A stretch of DNA of 18,353 nt, from positions 1 through 18,353 of the forward strand of contig DASUMP010000272.1 in assembly GCA_036277635.1 (NCBI GenBank). The letters are read 5' to 3'. The translations under genes were made by a program, and so were the position numbers. Below the pieces are notes generated by a model that made no database searches, was not told where the DNA came from, and saw only the letters and a program-made list of their open reading frames with translations. This stretch comes from DASUMP01 sp036277635. GTDB taxonomy: Bacteria > Actinomycetota > Acidimicrobiia > IMCC26256 > PALSA-610. How positions within the stretch are numbered: position 1 is the first letter of the stretch; each line of letters opens with the position of its first letter. Of the stretch, positions 5,088-12,124 are shown one piece after another.

Positions 5088-7067
5088 TCAGTCCTGATGG
5101 ACGGCGAGCCCTTCGAGGATGACGAATCGTCCGCTCGTGAGCGCGGTGATGGTGACGGTCCCCGAGCGCGCCGACGTGAACGCGACGACGGGCAGGACCT
5201 GCTGGCGCTGGGTGGTGCTCGCCTGCAACGAGATCGTCTTGATCGGCGTCCCGTTCCAGCTGACGCGGATGCTGCCGCACGCCGCGCACTTGGTGGCCAC
5301 GACGTAGAGACGTTCGGCGACGACCTGGGTCCGCTTCGCGACGGCGCCTGCCGTCGACGTGATGCGGTGACTCCCTCCGAACGACAGCGGCGAGCTCACT
5401 GCGGTCCAGCTGGCCGTGTACGTGAGGTGGTCGGAGCGCAACGGGATGCTCGTGCACTTCGCGGGCGAATACGCGGACACATTGGCGAACGTGTCGGTCG
5501 CGCGCGCCGAGAAGCAGTAGGTGCGCCCGTACGTGCCGGGATGCGGTGCGCTCGTCGCGTCGGTGTCGGCGATGTGCGTCGTGGGCGCGCCGAACCCGCC
5601 CGACCACGACGCGGTCCGTCGTTGCACGTCGAAGTGGTCGATCCCCGACGTGTCCGAGCCCTCCCACGCGACGGGAACCGTCGTCGTCAGCGTGACGCGA
5701 CCGCCGGGGCGCAGCATGGCGACGGTGGGCGCGGTCGCGTCGACGACGGGCTCCTCGGGAGTCCAGCGGTAGGCCTGCGGAACGACGGTGGGTGCTGCTG
5801 CGAGCACGTCGGTCGCGGCGGAGCTGAACACGACGGCTGCCCCGCCGTCGGCGGGCGCAGCGGTGATCGCGTGTCCGTCGGCCTCGCCGCCGGCCGCGTC
5901 GGTGGTGATGCGCTCGACGGTGCCGGCGTCGAGATCGCGCAGGAACACGTCGGCGACGGCGCTTGCGTCCGGGGTGGGGCGCAGGTTCGTCGCGGCGGTC
6001 ACGAACGCGACGTGCGAGCCGTCGGGGCTGATGCGCGCGCCGCCCGACTCGAGGTCGGCGGTGCCGCCGGTGGCGGCGGCGGACACGAGGGTGGTCGTGG
6101 CCGTGCTCACCGTGCGGACGAAGACGTCGTAGCCGCCGTTGCCGTCGGTGGTCGCGGCGAGATCGGTCGCCGAGGAGATGAACGCGACTCGGTCGCCGTC
6201 GGCGCTCATCGACGGCACGAAGCTGACGCCGTTCGGGTTCGCGCCGTTCGTGGCGACACTGATCTTCGTGTTCGACTGCGTCGCCCGGTCGCGACGCCAC
6301 ACGCAGTACTGCACTCCGCACGGGCCGCTGAACGCGACGTAGCGGCCGTCGTAGCCGAGCGCGGGGAGGTCGCCGCCATTCGTCGAACCGCTGACGCGCG
6401 AGGTCGTACCCGCCGCGACGTCGCGGATGTACACGTCGACTTCGAAGTTCTCGTCGGCGACGACGAGCTCGTAGTCGGTCGAGAACGCGACGAACTGGCC
6501 GTTGCCGCTGATGACGCCTTCCCACGCGCCGAACTCGGATGGCTCCTCCTGTGAGGTCACGCTCATGATCTGCGTCACCCCGGTCAGCCGATCGTGGCGG
6601 AACACGTCGGTGAGGCCGTTCTCGTCGAGTTCGTCGGCGAGATCGGAATCCGAGGTGAAGACCACGTACCGGCCGTCGGCGCTCAGGCCGGGGTCGTAGC
6701 TGTCGCCGTCGAGCTCGGTGCCGTCGGTGGCGACGCTCACCCGCTCGGTGGTCCCGGCGACGACGTCGCGGACGAACACATCGGTGACCGAGTTCGAGTC
6801 GCCGGCGACGAGGTTCTCGGAGGACGACTCGAAGGCGACGAAGCGACCGTCGGCGCTCGTGGCGACCCCGAACGAGTCGCCGTCGCCGAAGCCACCATCG
6901 GTGGCGACGCTCACGAGCGTCGTGTCGGCGAGCGCGCTGTGTGCTCGCTCGGCTGCGACGACGACGGTCGCGGCGGACATCGTGCTCGCCGCGCACGCCA
7001 CGATCAGCACGTGCACAGCGAACGCGCGCGCTCGATGCGATCGTGTCGTGTCCGCAGTCCGGCGCAT
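5088..7067 (-). CDS. Large secreted protein with PD40/TolB-like beta-propeller repeats and C-terminal Ig-like region
   Basis: This 659-aa protein begins with a basic N-terminus and a hydrophobic stretch (HVLIVACAASTMSAATVVVAA, in pieces), a signal peptide probably cut near VVA-AERA. About six to seven blade repeats follow, each with a form like SADGRFVAF...TDVFVRDVVAGTTERVSVATDG, which is the PD40/WD40-like propeller pattern found in TolB-type proteins. After DATAPTV comes an Ig or fibronectin-like stretch (VAWEGSDTSGIDHFDVQRR, in pieces), and then a beta-rich C-terminal domain with CAACG. No membrane anchor or lipobox is seen, so it is probably released. ATG 7067 is supported by the G-rich SD just upstream and by the signal peptide. 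The frame upstream to 7244 is not used. The ligand is unknown. Confidence 0.85.
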   Translation of the reverse strand: MRRTADTTRSHRARAFAVHVLIVACAASTMSAATVVVAAERAHSALADTTLVSVATDGGFGDGDSFGVATSADGRFVAFESSSENLVAGDSNSVTDVFVRDVVAGTTERVSVATDGTELDGDSYDPGLSADGRYVVFTSDSDLADELDENGLTDVFRHDRLTGVTQIMSVTSQEEPSEFGAWEGVISGNGQFVAFSTDYELVVADENFEVDVYIRDVAAGTTSRVSGSTNGGDLPALGYDGRYVAFSGPCGVQYCVWRRDRATQSNTKISVATNGANPNGVSFVPSMSADGDRVAFISSATDLAATTDGNGGYDVFVRTVSTATTTLVSAAATGGTADLESGGARISPDGSHVAFVTAATNLRPTPDASAVADVFLRDLDAGTVERITTDAAGGEADGHAITAAPADGGAAVVFSSAATDVLAAAPTVVPQAYRWTPEEPVVDATAPTVAMLRPGGRVTLTTTVPVAWEGSDTSGIDHFDVQRRTASWSGGFGAPTTHIADTDATSAPHPGTYGRTYCFSARATDTFANVSAYSPAKCTSIPLRSDHLTYTASWTAVSSPLSFGGSHRITSTAGAVAKRTQVVAERLYVVATKCAACGSIRVSWNGTPIKTISLQASTTQRQQVLPVVAFTSARSGTVTITALTSGRFVILEGLAVHQD

Positions 7068-7101
7068 CCCGCCCCCCGCACCCGTCCCCGGCGGAAGGGA
7101 G

Positions 7102-7107
7102 AGCGTA
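7102..7107 (-). promoter_or_regulatory. -10 element for the secreted propeller protein
   Basis: The minus strand reads TACGCT, a good actinobacterial -10, 34 nt before ATG 7067. The predicted start near 7095 gives a leader of about 28 nt containing the G-rich SD. A matching -35 is not clear. Confidence 0.45.
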
Positions 7108-7171
7108 GCCCTGGGCCGCGGGGCCCGAATCCGCCGCTCGAGGGTGGTTCGGGGTCGCACACCTCGACCGG

Positions 7172-7177
7172 TAGTCT
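7172..7177 (+). promoter_or_regulatory. Only plus-strand TANNNT upstream of the small SHOCT-like gene
   Basis: TAGTCT is the only TA-containing position between 7110 and 7384 on the plus strand. TTCGGG (7148-7153) lies 18 bp upstream as a weak -35. If real, transcription starts near 7184 and the mRNA leader is about 200 nt. Confidence 0.35.
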
Positions 7178-7324
7178 GGTTCGGTCGAGTCGCTCGGTGG
7201 TGCCCGCGGGCAGCGCCGGGCGGCCCCTCGCACCGCCACAGCACCGCCCCCGGCCCGACCGCGCGGTCGGCGGCCCCCGACCCGAACGCCGGGTCCGGCC
7301 CCGGAGCGGGCGGTCACGAGGCAG

Positions 7325-7360
7325 ACGACACGCACGACACCCACGACACGCACGACGACC
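7325..7360 (+). repeat. Four 9-bp tandem units, ACGACACGC type
   Basis: The units are ACGACACGC (7325-7333), ACGACACCC (7334-7342), ACGACACGC (7343-7351) and a diverged ACGACGACC (7352-7360). They sit immediately upstream of the ribosome-binding site of the gene at 7385. The array is short and may be only low-complexity slippage. Confidence 0.6.
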
Positions 7361-7384
7361 GGGCCCCGGCGCAGGAGAGACGAC

Positions 7385-7675
7385 ATGGCGAGTCAACGCA
7401 CGACGTTCGGGAAGCTCCAGCGTGAACGGGCCAAGCGGGCCAAGGCCGCCGCGAAGCGTGAGAAGCGCCACTCGCGCGGTGAAGAGGGCGACGAGCTGGG
7501 CGAGGAGAGCGAACCGCTCGACCTCGACGCCGGGCCCGAGCTGTCGGCGCCCGAGCTGTTGAAGCTCATCGAGGAGCTCCACGCCCGGTTCGACGCCGGA
7601 CGGATCCCCTTCGAAGACTTCGAGGAGCAGAAGGCCGACCTCTTCGAGCGGCTCTCCAAGCTCCCCATCGACTGA
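7385..7675 (+). CDS. Small charged protein with SHOCT-like C-terminus, function unknown
   Basis: This 96-aa protein has three parts. Residues 1-30 are strongly basic with an alternating Arg/Lys/Ala pattern (KLQRERAKRAKAAAKREKR), probably a helix able to touch nucleic acid. Residues 31-52 are acidic. Residues 53-96 (APELLKLIEELHARFDAG, then IPFEDFEEQKADLFERL) resemble the short C-terminal (SHOCT) helix pair: a Leu-rich helix, a turn with Gly, and a second helix with a FEE..K..L pattern. I recognise the pattern but not a named family. ATG 7385 has a good SD (AGGAGAG) about 5-6 nt upstream. No signal or membrane segment is present, so it is cytoplasmic. A perfect hairpin follows the stop. Confidence 0.78.
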   Translation: MASQRTTFGKLQRERAKRAKAAAKREKRHSRGEEGDELGEESEPLDLDAGPELSAPELLKLIEELHARFDAGRIPFEDFEEQKADLFERLSKLPID

Positions 7676-7681
7676 GCGTCC

Positions 7682-7704
7682 CGCCGCTCGGGTCCCGAGC
7701 GGCG
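7682..7704. terminator. Perfect 10-bp-stem hairpin, terminator or operator
   Basis: CGCCGCTCGG (7682-7691) and CCGAGCGGCG (7695-7704) are exact reverse complements with a GTC loop. The hairpin begins 7 bp after the stop of the small gene and ends 3 bp before TAGGGT, the likely -10 of the CMD gene. It can therefore be a terminator without a U-run, an operator over the -35 region, or both. Confidence 0.55.
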
Positions 7705-7706
7705 CG

Positions 7707-7712
7707 TAGGGT
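7707..7712 (+). promoter_or_regulatory. -10 element for a leaderless CMD-family transcript
   Basis: TAGGGT is followed by exactly 7 nt and then ATG 7720. There is no Shine-Dalgarno sequence, which fits initiation directly on the ATG. The expected -35 zone is filled by the inverted repeat 7682-7704. Confidence 0.5.
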
Positions 7713-7719
7713 CGCGCCC

Positions 7720-8214
7720 ATGACGTTGCGCATCGAGCTGCCCGAAGGCAAAGAGCCGGTCACCTACGTGTGGGGCGAGATGGTCCCCGCGATCGGCCAT
7801 CCCGCCGCCGCGTTCTCATCGGCGGTCTACGAGCACTCCACGCTCGCGCTGCGCGAGTTCGAGGCTGCCCGGCTGCGCATCGCGCAGGTGAACGGCTGCG
7901 TGTTCTGCCTCGACTGGCGCACCGATCGGGCCGGCGAGCGCGTCCCCGACTCGTTCCCCGACGCCATCGCCCACTGGGCCGACGCGACCGAGCTGTCGGA
8001 GCGCGAGCGCCTCGCCTCGGAGTACGCCGACCGCTTCGCCACCGACCACCACGGCCTCGACGACGCCTTCTGGGCGCGCATGCGCGCTGCGTACTCCGAC
8101 GTCGAGATCGTCGAGCTGACCATGTGCTTGGGGTCGTGGATCGCGTTCGGACGCCTCAACCGAGTCCTCGGCATCGACGAGGTGTGCGTCCTCCCGTCGC
8201 ACTGGACGCGCTGA
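7720..8214 (+). CDS. Carboxymuconolactone decarboxylase / AhpD-like protein
   Basis: The 164-aa all-helical protein matches the CMD/AhpD-like family: E48, then NGCVFCLDWR with C60 and C63 as a redox CxxC, and a C-terminal helix with VEIVELTMCLGSWIAFGRLNRVL in pieces. In AhpD the active site is E-x11-C-x2-C-x3-H, and the Glu-to-Cys spacing here is exactly right. The final His is replaced by Arg67, and the His between the cysteines by Phe62. The family reduces peroxides through the cysteine pair or, in other branches, works as a decarboxylase or has no known role. ATG 7720 is the first residue after a -10 hexamer at leaderless spacing. It is convergent with the amidohydrolase gene, 27 bp apart. 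Confidence 0.85.
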   Translation: MTLRIELPEGKEPVTYVWGEMVPAIGHPAAAFSSAVYEHSTLALREFEAARLRIAQVNGCVFCLDWRTDRAGERVPDSFPDAIAHWADATELSERERLASEYADRFATDHHGLDDAFWARMRAAYSDVEIVELTMCLGSWIAFGRLNRVLGIDEVCVLPSHWTR

Positions 8215-8241
8215 GCTCGCGACCAGCCGCTGCGGGCGCGA

Positions 8242-9996
8242 CTACGCCGGCGCCGGCTGATCGCCGCGGAGCAGGCGGCCCGGAACCTCGCCCGTGTGCT
8301 CCCCGTCGACGAAGGTGATCGCGCCGCGCTTCACCGTGGCGCGGTAGCCGCGGGCGCGCTGCACGAGGCGGCGTCCACCGGCGGGCAGGTCTCGCACGAG
8401 CTCGGGCGGGTGGCACGCGAGCGCGTCGAAGTCGATGACGTTCACGTCGGCGAGGTAGCCGGGCGCGAGGACGCCGCGGTCGAACCAACCGACGTGCCGC
8501 GCGTTGCGCTGCGTGTTCGCGTGCACGAGCCACTCGATCGGGAACCGTTCGCCGCCGCGCCGGTCACGACCCCACAGCGCCAAGCTCGTGGTCGTGAAGC
8601 TGGCGTCGCAGATCGCTCCGCAGTGCGCGCCGGCGTCGGAGAGGCCGAGCAGCGACCAGCGGAAGCGCAGCATCTCGGCGAGGTCGTCGAACGAGTGACG
8701 AGCGAAGTTGAACAGCGGGAGGTAGAGGAGCTGGCGACCGTCGTCGGCGAGCAGCACGTCGTACGCCAGGGCCGCCGGCTCGATCCCGGCTCGGGCGGCT
8801 TCGGCCGCGATCGAGCTCGCGGGGTCGAGCTCGTAGTCGACGGGATCCGACAGGCGGAACATCACGTCGAACGCACCAGTGATCTGGCGGAACAGACCGT
8901 CGGGGAGCTGGGCCATCAGCGCGCTGTGTTCGGCGACGATGCGCCGGCGACGGTCGTCGCTGCGCATGGCGGTGACGCGTTCCGCGAGCGGAAGGGTCGC
9001 GAGCTCGGCGTAGGACGGGCACGCCAGGAACGGGTTGGCCGTCGCTTCGAGTCCGAGCAACACGCCGATCGGGCGGGCTGCCACCTGGGTGCGCAGCGCG
9101 AGTGACTGCTCGTTCGCTTCCGCGACCCGCGCGAACAGGTGCCGGAACCGATCGGGCGACTGGTACGCCTGCTGCACCGTGAACGACACCGGACGGCCGG
9201 AGACGCGCGCGATCTCCTCGATGAGATCGAACTCGGCGTCGGCGAACGCGTCGTCGGTGGTCTGGTAGCAGTCGGAGATCAGCTGCACCACGCCGCGCCC
9301 GGCGCGCCGCAACGCCTCCGCCATCGCGAGCAGCTCGTCGGCACCGGATCGCAGCGTCCCGATGTTGGCGCCGTCGCGGGTGCGGTGCACCTCGGTGCGC
9401 GACGTCGCGAACCCGAGTGCGCCCGCGGCCATCGCCTCGGCCACGGCCTCCGCCATGGCGCGGATCTCGTCGGCGGTCGGCGTGGCCGTGTGGTCGGCGC
9501 CGCGCGCGCCCATCACGTAGGCGCGCAACGCCGCGTGCGCGACGTGCACGCCGATGTCGACCGTGTGTGGCGTGCGCTCGAGCGCGTCGAGGTACTCGGG
9601 AAACGACTCCCACCCCCACGTGAGCCCTTCGGCGAGCGCGGTGCCGGGGATGTCCTCGACGCCTTCGAGCAACCCGATCAGCCAGTCGTGCTCGTCGGGC
9701 CGGGCCGGCGCGAAGCCCACGCCGCAGTTGCCCATCGCGATCGTGGTGACGCCGTGCAGCGACGACGGCGCGAGCACCGGGTCCCATGTCGCCTGGCCGT
9801 CGAAGTGGGTGTGGATGTCGACGAACCCGGGTGTGACGAGCGCGCCGTCGGCGTCGATGGTGCGCGCGCCCCGACGCTCGGGCGAGACGTCGCCGACCGC
9901 GGTGATCACGCCGTCGGTGATCGCGACGTCGCCGGTCGTGGCGGCCGCGCCGGTGCCGTCGACGATGGTGCCGCCGCGGATGATGAGGTCGGTCAT
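8242..9996 (-). CDS. Amidohydrolase superfamily protein, N-acyl-D-amino-acid deacylase (D-aminoacylase) type
   Basis: The 584-aa protein has the amidohydrolase barrel plan. MTDLIIRGGTIVDGTG starts the small beta domain, GFVDIHTHFDGQ gives H62 and H64 of the HxH metal motif, MGNCGVGFAPAR carries C91 (the bridging cysteine of D-aminoacylases), and LSDAGAHCG holds the catalytic Asp near the C-terminus. GYLADVNVIDFD is the usual closing segment. Members cleave N-acyl-D-amino acids in the cytoplasm. The two metal-binding histidines normally in YATH and SHH/SHL segments are not seen: the matching region reads VVQLISDCYQ and VSFTVQQAYQ. ATG 9996 has GGGGG as SD; the upstream frame to 10290 is a shadow. 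The substrate is open, so a subfamily with different chemistry is possible. Confidence 0.86.
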   Translation of the reverse strand: MTDLIIRGGTIVDGTGAAATTGDVAITDGVITAVGDVSPERRGARTIDADGALVTPGFVDIHTHFDGQATWDPVLAPSSLHGVTTIAMGNCGVGFAPARPDEHDWLIGLLEGVEDIPGTALAEGLTWGWESFPEYLDALERTPHTVDIGVHVAHAALRAYVMGARGADHTATPTADEIRAMAEAVAEAMAAGALGFATSRTEVHRTRDGANIGTLRSGADELLAMAEALRRAGRGVVQLISDCYQTTDDAFADAEFDLIEEIARVSGRPVSFTVQQAYQSPDRFRHLFARVAEANEQSLALRTQVAARPIGVLLGLEATANPFLACPSYAELATLPLAERVTAMRSDDRRRRIVAEHSALMAQLPDGLFRQITGAFDVMFRLSDPVDYELDPASSIAAEAARAGIEPAALAYDVLLADDGRQLLYLPLFNFARHSFDDLAEMLRFRWSLLGLSDAGAHCGAICDASFTTTSLALWGRDRRGGERFPIEWLVHANTQRNARHVGWFDRGVLAPGYLADVNVIDFDALACHPPELVRDLPAGGRRLVQRARGYRATVKRGAITFVDGEHTGEVPGRLLRGDQPAPA

Positions 9997-10032
9997 CGTG
10001 CCCCCGGGACGATCGCGAGCGCGGTCGGAGGC

Positions 10033-10038
10033 ACCGTA
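10033..10038 (-). promoter_or_regulatory. -10 element for the amidohydrolase gene
   Basis: The minus strand reads TACGGT in the 52-bp gap after the TPR gene, with a predicted start near 10026 and a leader of about 30 nt carrying the GGGGG ribosome-binding site. No clear -35 is seen. Confidence 0.4.
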
Positions 10039-10048
10039 GCCCGGGGTC

Positions 10049-12022
10049 TCAGGACGAGGGGCGAGCGCGCGCGAGGAGCGCGGTCCAACCGTGCTCGATC
10101 GCGAGCGCGGCGATCTCGTCGCGTGTGGTGCGCGCGCCCTCGTGGTCGCCGCGCGCGTCGAGCACACCGGCGCGAGCGAGCTCGGTGCGCGCCACGAGCA
10201 GCGGCGCGCCGTACGCCTCGTGACGCTCGCGCGCGCGTGCGAAGTGCGCGTCGGCGTCGTCGAGTCGACCGAGCGTCGTGGCGAGCACACCCAGCGCGTG
10301 CTCCACGGATCCGAGGCAGACGAGGATCCGCGACACCATCACGTAGCGGTCGCGGAACGGCAGCAACAGGTCGTAGAGCGCGGCGGCCTCCCGAGTCGCG
10401 CCGAGCGCGTGCACGACGTCGGCGAGGCCGACCATCGTCGGAAGCCACATGCCGGTGCGGGGGAGTCCGCGGAAGTCGTCGGCGGCGAGGAACTCGAGCT
10501 GGCGGCGCGCGCCGTCGAGGTCGCCGACCTCGACCCGAGCCATGGCCGCTGACGCGACCCAGGCGAGCTGGGCCGGGTACCGCCCGGCCAGGGCGTCGAG
10601 CAGCTCGGGGACGCCGGCGAGTCGTCCTTGCTCACGCGCGGTGAAGAACGTCTGGAGCGCGTGGCTCGCACCGTTGTTGCGGGCGCCGAGGCGGGCGCCG
10701 AGTGCGTGCGCCTGCTCGGCGGCATCGGCCGCGTCGGCGATGCGCCCGTCGAGCAGCGCCCGCATGGCCCGGTACAGGGTCGCGTACCACCAGTAGCGCG
10801 GCTGGTCGTGCCCCATCGATCCGTCGGCGAGGGCGGCCATCTCCGCGTCGGCGCGCGCGAGCTGTCCGGACTCGAGCAGGTCGGCGAGCCGCCACAGGTG
10901 GGCCTGCAGCGCGAGCGGCGCGTCGACCTGGCGAGCGCACTCCAGGAGCTCGTCGTCGAGCGCCAACCGTTCGTCGAGCGTGTCGGGACTCCACAGCGCA
11001 CCGTGGCGCGCGGCGAGTGTGATCGCGTGCGCCTGCGCGTCGCCCGACGCGCGCCCCAGCTCGAGCGCTTCGGCACTGAGCGCGCGTGCGGCGGCGGCGT
11101 CGTGCGCGTCGTGGCGCGCACCCGCGAGTCGGGCGGTCACGACCGCGCGCAGGGCGAGCGCGTCGGCGGGCAGCGTGGCGAGCGCTTCGGTGAGCGCGTC
11201 GAGCAGCTCGGGGTCGGCCGTCGCGAGCTCGAAGCCGACGGAGACGTCGGGTCCGCCGCCGAGTCCGATCGCGGCGTGCGCCAACAGGACGGGATCCTTC
11301 GCGGCGCGCGCCGCCGTGACCGCATCGGAGTACGTCGCTCGTGCGGCGGCCACCGCGCCGGTGCGCAGGCGGGCGCGGCCGAGGTCGAGCAGCAACGCGG
11401 CTTCGTCGGCAGGTTCGAGGATGCAGCTCCCGTCGGCGGTCGCCGCGACGCGAGCCCGTTCGAAGTGCTCGATCGCTTGCTCGTCGGCGAGTCGGGCCGC
11501 GGCTTCGCTGCCGGCACGGCGCGCGAACTCGACGGCACGCTCACGGTCGCAGCCCGGGAGCGCGCAGAAGTAGTGGTAGGCGATCGCCGCCAGGGGTGGG
11601 TCGGTCGTCGACGTGGCTTCGAGCGCCTCGGCCGCGATGCGGTGGAAGCGGGCCCGGCGCGTGGCGCCGATGTTGCCGTAGAGGGTGGCTTGCACGAGCG
11701 CGTGCGTGAAGAGGTACGTGCCGGGTCCGGCCGGGGCGAGCACCTCGGCGGCGAGCGCCTCGGCGAGCGCAGCCTCCACGACGGCCCGATCGAGGCCGGT
11801 GATCGCGACGAGGAGGTCGGTGCCGAAGCTGCGGCCGAGCACCGAACCGGCAGCGAGGATGCGCTGCGTCTCGGGACCGAGGGTCTCGAGCCGGCGCAGG
11901 ATCGTCTCGCCCACGCTCGCGGGCAGACCGCCGGCCAGGTCGTCGGGCGGGCCGATGTCGGCCGTGCTCGTCGCCGCGCCCGTACCGGGCGGGGCCGGCG
12001 CCGGGCGGAGGTGCTGTTCCAC
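10049..12022 (-). CDS. Winged-helix/TPR protein resembling the C-terminal half of a BTAD/LuxR-type AAA regulator
   Basis: The 657-aa protein starts with a short Pro/Ala linker, then the winged-helix element that normally follows the ATPase in large AAA-type regulators (LPASVGETILRRLETL, LAAGSVLGRSF, then YLFTHALVQATLY), and then about 500 residues of TPR-like helix pairs. There is no Walker A or B motif, no BTAD and no N-terminal DNA-binding domain. It is homologous to the end of the full regulator at 14345: RHGALWSP and DERLALDDELLE here correspond to RHTALWSP and DERLALSTELVE there. The frame is intact, so it is probably a stand-alone TPR adaptor rather than debris. GTG 12022 lies 7 nt after TACCGT; GTG 12031, which overlaps that hexamer, is the longer alternative. 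Confidence 0.8.
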   Translation of the reverse strand: MEQHLRPAPAPPGTGAATSTADIGPPDDLAGGLPASVGETILRRLETLGPETQRILAAGSVLGRSFGTDLLVAITGLDRAVVEAALAEALAAEVLAPAGPGTYLFTHALVQATLYGNIGATRRARFHRIAAEALEATSTTDPPLAAIAYHYFCALPGCDRERAVEFARRAGSEAAARLADEQAIEHFERARVAATADGSCILEPADEAALLLDLGRARLRTGAVAAARATYSDAVTAARAAKDPVLLAHAAIGLGGGPDVSVGFELATADPELLDALTEALATLPADALALRAVVTARLAGARHDAHDAAAARALSAEALELGRASGDAQAHAITLAARHGALWSPDTLDERLALDDELLECARQVDAPLALQAHLWRLADLLESGQLARADAEMAALADGSMGHDQPRYWWYATLYRAMRALLDGRIADAADAAEQAHALGARLGARNNGASHALQTFFTAREQGRLAGVPELLDALAGRYPAQLAWVASAAMARVEVGDLDGARRQLEFLAADDFRGLPRTGMWLPTMVGLADVVHALGATREAAALYDLLLPFRDRYVMVSRILVCLGSVEHALGVLATTLGRLDDADAHFARARERHEAYGAPLLVARTELARAGVLDARGDHEGARTTRDEIAALAIEHGWTALLARARPSS

Positions 12023-12029
12023 GCTGCTC

Positions 12030-12035
12030 ACGGTA
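12030..12035 (-). promoter_or_regulatory. -10 element for the TPR gene
   Basis: TACCGT on the minus strand is followed by 7 nt and GTG 12022. It overlaps the alternative GTG at 12031, so it argues for the shorter protein. The same hexamer precedes arfB at similar spacing. Confidence 0.4.
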
Positions 12036-12064
12036 CGGCCGAGCGCTTGGAATCGGCTTGCGAT

Positions 12065-12080
12065 CCGTCACGCGTGATGG
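12065..12080. promoter_or_regulatory. Near-palindrome between divergent genes, possible operator
   Basis: CCGTCACGCGTGATGG has a perfect 10-bp core, TCACGCGTGA (12068-12077), and flanking C/G pairs with a single G-T mismatch. It lies about 30 bp upstream of the minus-strand -10 and 16 bp upstream of the plus-strand -35, so a regulator bound here could act on both genes. No known binding site is claimed. Confidence 0.35.
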
Positions 12081-12095
12081 TCGTGGGCCGCAGAA

Positions 12096-12124
12096 TTGAC
12101 GCGGAGAGTGACCTGCACCATGAT
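12096..12124 (+). promoter_or_regulatory. Sigma70-type promoter for the secreted protein / L,D-transpeptidase unit
   Basis: TTGACG (12096-12101) matches the -35 consensus at five of six positions. A 17-bp spacer leads to CATGAT (12119-12124), four of six for the -10. It is the best complete promoter in the window. The start would be near 12131, about 200 nt before ATG 12330. Confidence 0.5.

Larger units (their letters stand above)
7068..7384. other. 317-bp divergent intergenic region
   Basis: No gene is supported in this stretch between the secreted propeller protein (-) and the small SHOCT-like gene (+). It holds a likely minus-strand -10 (7102-7107), one plus-strand TANNNT (7172-7177), GC-rich potential hairpins such as GGTCGG (7265-7270) with CCGACC (7277-7282), a four-unit 9-bp tandem repeat (7325-7360), and the ribosome-binding site of the gene at 7385. 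Confidence 0.7.

Noticed and set aside
7325..7360. CRISPR-like repeat
   Set aside because: The units are 9 bp, directly abutting and few, with no spacers and no cas genes nearby.
7310..7375. A Thr-His-Asp repeat peptide encoded by the tandem repeats on the plus strand
   Set aside because: It arises only from the 9-bp repeat in a frame without its own start, ribosome-binding site or domain, and it overlaps the well-supported gene at 7385.
5044..7386. Long upstream extension of the arfB frame, giving a 919-codon open frame
   Set aside because: The extension is Arg-rich and antisense or out of frame to the secreted propeller gene. ArfB length and motifs fit a start at 5043.
8215..8241. Terminator between the convergent CMD and amidohydrolase genes
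   Set aside because: Only TCGCG/CGCGA five-base arms with a 15-nt loop were seen; this is too weak for a feature in such GC-rich DNA.
10049..12022. Pseudogene call for the TPR protein
   Set aside because: It lacks the ATPase half, but the 657-codon frame has no stop or frameshift, a plausible promoter and a clean domain-boundary start, and no ATPase remnant was found upstream.
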